NCBI RefSeq assembly: GCF_022394535.1
Contig: NZ_CP089414.1
Location: 2,852,001-2,916,000 of the forward strand
Source: Dyella terrae
Lineage (GTDB): Bacteria > Pseudomonadota > Gammaproteobacteria > Xanthomonadales > Rhodanobacteraceae
Length of the DNA stretch: 64,000 nt
Direction: 5' to 3'
Of this stretch, positions 22,911-29,691 are shown in pieces. The notes beneath the pieces were generated by a model. The model ran no database searches and was not told where the DNA came from. It saw only the letters and a program-made list of their open reading frames with translations. The first letter of the stretch is position 1; each line of letters opens with the position of its first letter. The position numbers were made by a program, and so were the translations under genes.

Positions 22911-23340
22911 CCGCAGCGATGCGATGTGCAGCGAAGCTGCACGAGCCGTCCGCTTTCGCTTTTGACCTTCCGGGCCCCCTGTGCGGCGGTGAGGGGTGGA
23001 CGATCATGCCCGCAGGGGGGATCGGCATGGATGCCGATCCCTTTTCGCCAGGGCAGGATGCCCTGTCGAAAAGCCCGGCCGCCCCTCACGTACTGGCCGG
23101 CTTTACCGGCCAGCGCCAAGTGGGGGTGCCTTTCTTTTGGTTACTTTTCTTGGGCAAGCAAAGAAAAGTGACTCGGCCTCCGGCAGGAGGTCGAAAGCCC
23201 GCCGCAGGCGAGCCAGTTCGCGACTACGCGACAACCAAACACCGAGGCTCTGGATCCCGGCCTTCGCCGGGATGACGATAACAACGGTGAGGCTAGATTG
23301 ACCCCTCACCCCAACCCTCTCCCCGAAGGGTAGAGGGAGC
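22911..23340 (-). repeat. Hairpin-array repeat R3, single arm
   Basis: A minus-orientation copy without a facing partner. GTGCAGC/GCTGCAC is at about 22925, the GGGATCGGCAT/ATGCCGATCCC hairpin near 23015-23040 (G-C class), the stem CTTTTCG/CGAAAAG with CAGGGC/GCCCTG at 23041-23073, CTGGCCGG/CCGGCCAG near 23093-23113, ACTTTTCTT/AAGAAAAGT near 23142-23170, the GGATCCCGGCCTTCGCCGGGATGACG box at 23252-23278 in several pieces, and the outer hairpin near 23318-23338. The 22753-22910 region upstream of the peptidase gene holds nothing else recognisable. Confidence 0.85.
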
Positions 23341-23443
23341 AGACCTAAGGCGTTCAGCGTGCCTCGCGCTTACCCAGCACCCGCTCTCTTCCCGGGATAT
23401 ACAAAAATACCCCCTTCAACATCAAAAGAAACACAACAAAACA

Positions 23444-24649
23444 TCACCCCGAAATCGCCAACCTCTCCGACTGATACAACCGCGCCGTCGCCAACACCCC
23501 AATCAACGCCGCCACCAAACTACCCGCCAGACACAACCCAAGCTGCTCCGTAGTCACACCATCACCGCGCAACAACTGCATGATGCCCAAGTGCTGGCCC
23601 AGCAACGGCACCGCATACATCCAGCCCTGCGCCTTGATAGGCATGGTGGAAAGCAGAATGCTCGGCAGCACCGGCACGAACATCAGCAACGACAGATAGG
23701 TCTGCGCCTCGCGATAGCTCTTGGCGAAAGCCGCAACCATCGATTGCAACGCTGCCAGCAATGCAATCAGCGGCACCATCAGCAACAACACCTGACCACT
23801 AAAGCGCGGACCGAGATCCAGCTCCATACCGAGCCTCTCCGTCGGGATAAACGGCCCCACCACGCCAAACGCCAACAAGCTGATCAGCAGACTCGCCGCA
23901 GAGAACGTGCAGATCGCCGCCAGCTTGCCCGCGAGAATCTTCCAGCGCGGCACCGGATTGGCAAACAAGGGCTCGAGCGACTGACGTTCGCGTTCGCCCG
24001 CGGTGAGATCGATCGCCAGATACATGCCACCCATGAACACCGTGAGCACGAAGAAGTACGGCAGGATCGAGAACATCAGCGCCGCGCGCGCCTGCGCCGT
24101 GGCCTGATCGCGCCTGGCGGCTTGTACCGGCCACGCGGTGCTAGGTGAGAGCCCGCGCGACACCAGCCGCATGGCACCCTGCTGGCGTGCGTAGCCCTCC
24201 ACCACTTGCGATACGCGCTCCACTGCGGCGTTGGCATCACGCTGCGAGGAGTCGTAGATCAACTCGACCTGCACGGCCTCGCCTTTGCGCCACGCGGTGA
24301 CGTAATCAGGTGAAATGCGCAGCGCGACATCGGCATCCTGCTTGCGCACGGCGAGCTCGGGATTGTCGATGGGTGGTCTTGGCACGATGCCCTCGGCCTT
24401 CAGCGCATTGATCAGGTTCGGTGCGTTCTCGGCACCGATGATCGGCACAGGCAGCGGTTTCTCCGCCTTGTCGAACTGACGATTGAGTGTGATGTTGAGC
24501 AACATCACCAGGATTAATGGCCCCAACAACGGACCCGTGAGGAAGGCACTGATGATGGTGCGGCGATCGCGCAGGTTTTCCTTCACTTCCTTGAGGAAGA
24601 CAGTAAGGAAGGCGCGCGTACGGGTGGCCGGCATAGTCGGCGTACTCAT
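23444..24649 (-). CDS. natB: ABC exporter permease, NatB type
   Basis: 401 residues of the ABC-2 type fold: one N-terminal membrane helix (about 36-56), a large periplasmic domain (about 60-200), then a cluster of membrane helices from about 205 (FSILPYFFVLTVFMGGMYLAID, TAGERERQSLEPLFANP, the NatB/YhaP-like signature). In Bacillus NatAB exports Na+; other members export antibiotics or peptides. The start overlaps the natA-like stop by 4 nt. The final ~40 codons are strongly G/T-biased in the coding strand, and the non-coding DNA beyond the stop continues the same bias towards R3. Confidence 0.85.
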   Translation of the reverse strand: MSTPTMPATRTRAFLTVFLKEVKENLRDRRTIISAFLTGPLLGPLILVMLLNITLNRQFDKAEKPLPVPIIGAENAPNLINALKAEGIVPRPPIDNPELAVRKQDADVALRISPDYVTAWRKGEAVQVELIYDSSQRDANAAVERVSQVVEGYARQQGAMRLVSRGLSPSTAWPVQAARRDQATAQARAALMFSILPYFFVLTVFMGGMYLAIDLTAGERERQSLEPLFANPVPRWKILAGKLAAICTFSAASLLISLLAFGVVGPFIPTERLGMELDLGPRFSGQVLLLMVPLIALLAALQSMVAAFAKSYREAQTYLSLLMFVPVLPSILLSTMPIKAQGWMYAVPLLGQHLGIMQLLRGDGVTTEQLGLCLAGSLVAALIGVLATARLYQSERLAISG

Positions 24650-25380
24650 GCGGCGAGTCCTTCTTCGCTGCCGATGATCTTGACGAAGGCATCCTCGAGG
24701 TTCGATTCACCGGTCTGCTCGCGTAACGCCTGGGGCGATTCATCGGCCACCACACGCCCGTTGGCGATGACTACGATGCGGTCGCACAGCGCCGCAACCT
24801 CTTGCATGATGTGGCTGGAAAACAGCACGCAACGCCCTTCGCTCTTCAGGTGCTGCATGAACTGGCGAAGTGCGCGCGTCGCCATGACATCGAGGCCATT
24901 GGTGGGCTCATCGAGGATGACGTTGCGCGGATCGTGGATGAGTGCTCGGGCAATCGCCGTCTTCACGCGCTGGCCCTGGGAGAAACCTTCGGTACGGCGA
25001 TCGCCGATATCCTCCATCTCCAGCGCTTTCACTAGTGCTTCGCGGCGGTTGGCGATGACGCCTTCCGGCAGGCCATGCAAGCGTGCGAAGTAGTCGATGT
25101 TTTCGCGCGCGGTGAGGCGCTTATATAAGCCTCGTGCATCCGGCAGCACGCCAAGCTGGCGTCGCACGGCGAGCGCATCTTCGGCGGCGTCGATGCCATC
25201 CACCAGCACCTGGCCGCGATCGGGGTTCATCAGCGTATAGAGCATGCGCAGCGTGGTGGTTTTGCCTGCGCCATTGGGGCCAAGCAAGCCGGTGATCTCA
25301 CCATCGCGCGCGGTGAAACTGACGCCATCCACGGCTTTGACGGTACCGAACGCCTTGTGCAGATCCTTCACCTCGATCAT
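24646..25380 (-). CDS. natA: ABC exporter ATPase, NatA type
   Basis: 244 residues from the ATG at 25378-25380, inside a longer open frame. Walker A GPNGAGKT is at 34-41, the signature FSQGQRVKTAIARAL in the middle, Walker B VILDEP with NGLDVMATRALR after it, and the switch His in SSHIMQEV. This is the pattern of the NatA/CcmA exporter group. It overlaps both neighbours by 4 nt (ATGA), so hydrolase, ATPase and permease are translationally coupled. Confidence 0.92.
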   Translation of the reverse strand: MIEVKDLHKAFGTVKAVDGVSFTARDGEITGLLGPNGAGKTTTLRMLYTLMNPDRGQVLVDGIDAAEDALAVRRQLGVLPDARGLYKRLTARENIDYFARLHGLPEGVIANRREALVKALEMEDIGDRRTEGFSQGQRVKTAIARALIHDPRNVILDEPTNGLDVMATRALRQFMQHLKSEGRCVLFSSHIMQEVAALCDRIVVIANGRVVADESPQALREQTGESNLEDAFVKIIGSEEGLAA

Positions 25381-26954
25381 GGCGTCGCTCCGTTGAAGTC
25401 GATGAACATAGGTGTGGCCTGCAAGCGCTGCAGGCAGGAGGCATCTAGCGTCTTGGGATGGAGGTCTTCGATGAAGTGCTTCACTACTTGTGGCGCACAA
25501 CCGGCATTGATCACGTTGTGACCCTGCCCGGTGAGCACCAGGTGACGCGCGTTGCTCAGGTTCTTCGCTACTTGGTCGCCATAGCGCGGCGGTGTGACGG
25601 GATCGAACTGACCGGAGAACAGCAGCGTAGGGATGTCGGTCTTCAGCGGCTCGTGGAAGTCAGCGGGACGGGCGCCCTTGGGCCACACGGAGCAGGTGTT
25701 GCGCAAGGTGTCGACCATGCGCGTGCCGAGAATGGTGTGTGCGTCCGCATCGTTCGAAGCGAGCAGGTCTGCGTCCTCACTGCAGATCACCGACAACTGC
25801 ATGCCACCATTCATGGTGTCCGACAGATCACCCGACAACAGCTTGGCCTGCCCCAATAGCGGCCCCACGTCACCGTGCGCTGCTGCATCAATGGAAAGCG
25901 GCAACAACGAAGCCGTCAGCGGCGAGTACGCAAACATGCGCACCACACTGGACAATGAGTATTCGCTCAAGGTGCGCTGCACGCTCTGGTAGGTCTGTGG
26001 GTCACGGAAGCTCACCTTGTGCGGATTGGCCCGCAGCGCATCGCGCAATTGATAGAGCGTCTGGTACGGGTCGTTGAAGCGCTTGCGGCATGCATCGTTG
26101 GCGGTGCACTGCGCGAACTGCGCTTTCAGCGCATCGTCGAGATTGCGCGCGAAGTCCTGCCCCAGTACCAGCTCGTTGGGCACCACACCATCTAGCACGA
26201 GGCTGCGCACGGCTTTTGGATAACGCATGGCGTACTGCTGAGCCATACGCGTGCCGTAGGACACACCCACCAGGTCGAAGCTCGGCGAGCCCAGCGCCTT
26301 GCGCACATCTTCCAGATCCTGCGCTGCGATGGTGGTGGTGTAGTAGCGTGGATCGGCCGTGTCTTGAAGCTGCTTCAGGCAACGCTCGGTTTCCCGCTTC
26401 TGGCGATCGGCGCCGGCGACGATGTCGTCGGAGCCACCCTCGGTGCCTTCGCCTTCGTCCTTGCAGGTGAGCGGATTGGAGCCCCCGGTGCCGCGCTGGT
26501 CGAGCAACACCACGTGGCGATGTGCAGTGAGCGGCTGCAGCGCGGCCGACACGCCCGGCCATGATTCCGTCGCGGCCTGGCCCGGACCACCGGCGAGCAT
26601 CGCCAACATGTCTTTGCTGGCGACCTGCGCACTGCTGCGGATCACCGCGAGCTTGAGGTGGATCTTCCGGCTGGTCGGGTCGTCGCGGTTCTCCGGCACC
26701 TCGAACGGTGCGCACCACGCAGCGGTCGACAAGCCGCTGTTGGGCTGGCTCAGTTCACACGGGGTCAGCGTCAGCGAGCCCAATTTCCACGTCGGCGGCT
26801 TGGCCGGTGTGGCCGGTTTGCCGGTGGATGTGGTCGCAGGCGGGGTATCCGCAAGAGGTTCGGCTGACGGGGGATGGAAGTGTCGCCACCCCAGTGCCGC
26901 CAGCGCGATGACCACAACGCCTATGCGAAAGGCGGTTCGGCCCTTGATTGCCAT
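25377..26954 (-). CDS. Exported alpha/beta hydrolase, tripeptidyl-aminopeptidase (TAP) family
   Basis: 525 residues. A single hydrophobic N-terminal segment (about 10-23) could be an uncleaved signal anchor. The S33/TAP pattern is clear: MLAGGPGQAATE at 119-130, DQRGTGGSNPL at 152-162, nucleophile Ser232 in GVSYGT, the acid near residue 443 in FSGQFDPVTPP, and His near 471 in GQGHNV, with a TAP-like C-terminal cap. Such enzymes release tripeptides or cleave proline esters outside the cytoplasm. Its place immediately before natAB in a coupled operon suggests that hydrolase and exporter serve the same peptide or antibiotic-like substrate (inference). Confidence 0.88.
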   Translation of the reverse strand: MAIKGRTAFRIGVVVIALAALGWRHFHPPSAEPLADTPPATTSTGKPATPAKPPTWKLGSLTLTPCELSQPNSGLSTAAWCAPFEVPENRDDPTSRKIHLKLAVIRSSAQVASKDMLAMLAGGPGQAATESWPGVSAALQPLTAHRHVVLLDQRGTGGSNPLTCKDEGEGTEGGSDDIVAGADRQKRETERCLKQLQDTADPRYYTTTIAAQDLEDVRKALGSPSFDLVGVSYGTRMAQQYAMRYPKAVRSLVLDGVVPNELVLGQDFARNLDDALKAQFAQCTANDACRKRFNDPYQTLYQLRDALRANPHKVSFRDPQTYQSVQRTLSEYSLSSVVRMFAYSPLTASLLPLSIDAAAHGDVGPLLGQAKLLSGDLSDTMNGGMQLSVICSEDADLLASNDADAHTILGTRMVDTLRNTCSVWPKGARPADFHEPLKTDIPTLLFSGQFDPVTPPRYGDQVAKNLSNARHLVLTGQGHNVINAGCAPQVVKHFIEDLHPKTLDASCLQRLQATPMFIDFNGATP

Positions 26955-26966
26955 GAGTGCTCTCCC

Positions 26967-27197
26967 TCACTCCATTGGGTGTCTCGATACCGGCGCCACC
27001 GCAGGCGGTTCCGGCTCGAAGATCGATTCGATAGAAAGACCAAACAACCGCGCAATCTTGAAAGCCAGCGGCAGGCTCGGATCGTACTTGCCTGTCTCGA
27101 TCGCGTTCACCGTCTGGCGCGAGACATCCAGGCGTTCAGCCAGATCGGCCTGCGACCAACCGTGGTCGCCGCGCAGTTCACGAATACGATTGTTCAT
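26967..27197 (-). CDS. Small XRE-family regulator
   Basis: 76 residues, almost wholly a single Cro/CI-type helix-turn-helix: IRELRGDHGWSQADLAERL, SRQTVNAIETGKYDPSLPLAFKIARLF. This is the compact YozG/YgzD-like type that sits next to small membrane proteins of DUF2975 or similar kind and represses its own operon. It overlaps the upstream membrane-protein gene by 4 nt and ends 12 bp before the hydrolase. The palindrome at 27866-27883 is its most likely operator. Confidence 0.93.
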   Translation of the reverse strand: MNNRIRELRGDHGWSQADLAERLDVSRQTVNAIETGKYDPSLPLAFKIARLFGLSIESIFEPEPPAVAPVSRHPME

Positions 27198-27817
27198 TCG
27201 CGGCGGACGCGCCAGATCAGATAGCAGCGAACGGCGCCATAAACCAGACAGAGCGCCGGGTATACGAAGAGCAAAACAAAGGTACCGTCCAGTACGAGGA
27301 CCTTCGCCGCACCCAGGAACCCCAGCGCCATGCTCGCCACGCCGACCACCGATGCGCTGATGCCGATGGATTCCAGGTGCTGGCGACGCTCCAACTCATC
27401 ACTGGCAAGAATGTGGCGGATACAGGCAATGATGATCCAGGCGATCGGCAACATGGGCGACAGCACCAGCGCCGTCTTGAGCACGCCGGACGACATGCCC
27501 TTCTGCAGCGGCCACGCATAAAGCATCACCGCCATATAGATGAGGATGGCCGGCATGAACTCACGCACGTAACGGCGATCCGCGGCGCGGCAGCGCTCGC
27601 GCGTTAGCGCGCGTCCCGTATAGACCATGAGCGGCAGCCCGGTGGCGAAGACCACCAACCCCAACAGCTTCACCAGCGAACTGTTCTGAATCATCAGAAA
27701 GAAGCTGGCTGCCAGCAGCGCATAGGTGAAAACGACTGCACCCCAGCGCGCCCAGGTGGGCCACGCGTCCATCGGTGCCAGCCGGCCACCCGGTGTTAAC
27801 CCGGTGAATGTGCTCAT
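27194..27817 (-). CDS. Multi-pass membrane protein of unknown function
   Basis: 207 residues from the ATG at 27815-27817. Hydrophobic segments near 28-46, 50-66, 92-106, 120-136, 158-175 and 182-198 suggest six membrane helices, with two short Arg-rich cytoplasmic loops (RALTRERCRAADRRYVREF and ASDELERRQHLESIG). No named family recognised; it resembles membrane partners encoded beside small XRE regulators. First gene of the operon that continues with the regulator, TAP-type hydrolase and natAB. Confidence 0.82.
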   Translation of the reverse strand: MSTFTGLTPGGRLAPMDAWPTWARWGAVVFTYALLAASFFLMIQNSSLVKLLGLVVFATGLPLMVYTGRALTRERCRAADRRYVREFMPAILIYMAVMLYAWPLQKGMSSGVLKTALVLSPMLPIAWIIIACIRHILASDELERRQHLESIGISASVVGVASMALGFLGAAKVLVLDGTFVLLFVYPALCLVYGAVRCYLIWRVRRE

Positions 27818-27865
27818 GGCACGCCACCCATCGCACTGCTCCGTTCCATGCTGCCCCCGGACACA

Positions 27866-27913
27866 TGTCAAGTTGACTTGACACAAGCTAGCTCTGGCAC
27901 CGAGATGTGTCAA
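27866..27913 (-). promoter_or_regulatory. Promoter and operator of the membrane protein/XRE/natAB operon
   Basis: On the minus strand TTGACA (complement of 27908-27913) is followed after 17 bp by TAGCTT (27885-27890). Directly downstream is TGTCAAGT-TG-ACTTGACA (27866-27883), an 8+8 palindrome. The -35 itself carries another TGTCAAG half-site. A repressor bound here would block transcription initiation, as expected for autoregulation by the encoded XRE protein. Confidence 0.55.
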
Positions 27914-27975
27914 GCAACCTTTACATGCGAGGGCACGTATCGGCGGCCCCGTCTGAAACTTGAGCATCTGGACAA

Positions 27976-28012
27976 TAGGAACATTCCTAAAATGTGACGC
28001 AATGTGCACATT
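27976..28012. promoter_or_regulatory. Two palindromes upstream of the fimbrial operon
   Basis: TAGGAA-CA-TTCCTA (27976-27989) and AATGTGCACATT (28001-28012) are both perfect inverted repeats, 11 bp apart. They lie in the 469-bp region between the divergent membrane-protein operon and the pilin gene. They could bind a fimbrial regulator, but no such regulator gene is adjacent. Nothing else recognisable was found between 28013 and 28286. Confidence 0.35.
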
Positions 28013-28286
28013 CCCATCCTGATGGGGTGACCCGAAGTGACCTTTCAGGACTCACCGAATCATTACAAAATCTTAACGACTACCTCTCATTTCTGCCCCG
28101 CGTCGCCGTTTCTCCATCTTCATACGCCTTGGCATGGCGATTGCTTATGGGTCGGTAAGCGACTTGGTGACCGACCTGTACAGGTACGGACCACCAGGAG
28201 CCGAAGGCGCCATGGGGGGCAGAAGCCACTGTCCGGACAGCGCACAACGAACAGGTTTCATCCACACACGCTCAAAGGACATGGAT

Positions 28287-28865
28287 ATGAAGAAGCTTCT
28301 CCTCGCCGCCCTGGTTACCACCACCCTGGGCTTTGCCGGTCTCGCCACTGCCGCCACCACGGTCAGCAGCGGCACGATCACCGTCAACGGCAAGATCGTC
28401 TCCTCGACCTGCGCGGTCACCGCGAACAACGCACAGAACCCGACCATCACGCTGCCGACCCTGGACACCAACGCCCTGTCGACGGTTGGCAGCGCAGCCG
28501 GCTGGACCGCCCTCACCTTTTCGGTGACGGGTTGCTCGGCTGTCACTGGCGCCACCGCCGTGTCGACCTACTTCTCCAGCGCGAACGTCGACACCACGTC
28601 GGGCTACCTGAAGAACACCACCGCCGGCGGCAGCAACGTCGAGATCGTGCTGTCCAACTCGCAGAGTGCGGTCGCGGGCACCACCGGCGCCCTGGCCCTG
28701 AACGGCGTTGCGGGTGCGCAGAACGCCCAGACGGCCACCCTGCCGACCTCGGGCAGCGCCGGCGCCGCCACGTTCAACTACTACGTGGGCTACGTCGCGA
28801 ACGGCGCAGCTGCCACGGCCGGTGCGGTCAACACCACCGTCCAGTACGCGCTGAGCTACCAGTAA
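28287..28865 (+). CDS. Major fimbrial subunit, type-1 pilin family
   Basis: 192 residues from the ATG at 28287, favoured over the ATG at 28281 because AAAGGA then lies at normal distance. Signal peptide to about residue 23 (LGFAGLATAA). The mature protein begins with a pilin-like strand (TVSSGTITVNGKIVSSTCAV), has a cysteine pair (in SSTCAV and VTGCSA) and ends in the alternating hydrophobic strand TVQYALSYQ used in donor-strand exchange. Very rich in Ala, Thr, Ser and Gly. First gene of the chaperone-usher operon and separated from the chaperone gene by a strong hairpin. Confidence 0.88.
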   Translation: MKKLLLAALVTTTLGFAGLATAATTVSSGTITVNGKIVSSTCAVTANNAQNPTITLPTLDTNALSTVGSAAGWTALTFSVTGCSAVTGATAVSTYFSSANVDTTSGYLKNTTAGGSNVEIVLSNSQSAVAGTTGALALNGVAGAQNAQTATLPTSGSAGAATFNYYVGYVANGAAATAGAVNTTVQYALSYQ

Positions 28866-28879
28866 GCGTTGCAACACCC

Positions 28880-28906
28880 GTGCTGCGGCCGCCTTGGCCG
28901 CAGCAC
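28880..28906 (+). terminator. Intercistronic hairpin between pilin and chaperone genes
   Basis: GTGCTGCGGCC (28880-28890) pairs perfectly with GGCCGCAGCAC (28896-28906), loop GCCTT, followed by TTCTCTT. Placed 15 bp after the pilin stop, it should end part of the transcription or protect the pilin mRNA 3' end, giving more pilin than chaperone and usher. Confidence 0.65.
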
Positions 28907-28935
28907 TTCTCTTCAGCACCTTTCCGGGGTTTCCC

Positions 28936-29691
28936 ATGAAGCGTCCTCTCCGCGCCCTTTCCGCGGCGCTGCTGGCGGTTGGCTGTCTGGTTTCCATGAC
29001 AGCAGCACACGCCAACGTGATCATTGCCGGTACCCGGATCATCTTTCCCGCCGCCGATGGCGAGGTGACGGTTCGCCTGACGAACCAGAACACCACACCT
29101 GCGCTCGTCGAGTCGTGGGTGGACAACGGCGACCCGATGTCCACGCCGGACAAGGTGAAGACGCCGTTCCTGATCACCCCGCCGCTGTTCCGTATGGAGC
29201 CGAACCGGGATCAGAGCCTGCGCATCCTGTTCACCCACAGCGATCAGCCGCTGCCCACGGACCGTGAGTCAGTGTTCTGGCTCAACGTGCTCGAAGTGCC
29301 GCCCAAGCCGACCAGCCTGGAAGTGCAGAAGGCGAACACGCTGCAGATGGCGATCCGCTCGCGCCTCAAGTTGTTTTACCGTCCGGCCGGTCTCGCTGGC
29401 GATCCGATCAAGGCACCGGGCGAACTGACTTTCAAGGCCACCAGTGCTGCCGGTACGGCAGCGGTAGTGGTGCACAACCCCACGCCGTACTACGTCACGA
29501 TCACCGATCTGCGCGTGACGACCGGCGGCAGCGCGCACAAGGCCGAGCCTGGCATGGTCGCGCCGATGTCCGACCTCAACCTGTCGGTATCGGACCTCAA
29601 GCAGGCGCCGGCCACCGGCAGCGCCATCGAATACCACTGCATCAATGATTACGGCTCCGACGTTGTCCTCAAGGGCACGGTCTCGCCGTGA
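28936..29691 (+). CDS. Periplasmic fimbrial chaperone, PapD family
   Basis: 251 residues from the ATG at 28936. Signal peptide to about residue 26 (VSMTAAHA). The N-terminal immunoglobulin-like domain holds the conserved GTRIIFPAADGEVTVRLTNQN start, the PFLITPPLFRMEPNRDQSLRI block (subunit-binding strand) and SVFWLNVLEVPPKP; the second domain includes IRSRLKLFYRP and ends YHCINDYGSDVVLKGTVSP. It keeps pilins folded until delivery to the usher. The stop overlaps the usher start by one base. Confidence 0.95.
   Translation: MKRPLRALSAALLAVGCLVSMTAAHANVIIAGTRIIFPAADGEVTVRLTNQNTTPALVESWVDNGDPMSTPDKVKTPFLITPPLFRMEPNRDQSLRILFTHSDQPLPTDRESVFWLNVLEVPPKPTSLEVQKANTLQMAIRSRLKLFYRPAGLAGDPIKAPGELTFKATSAAGTAAVVVHNPTPYYVTITDLRVTTGGSAHKAEPGMVAPMSDLNLSVSDLKQAPATGSAIEYHCINDYGSDVVLKGTVSP

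Noticed and set aside
28134..28286. Longer pilin N-terminus from 28134
   Set aside because: It would place 51 residues before the signal peptide and lacks a ribosome-binding site; AAAGGA supports 28287.
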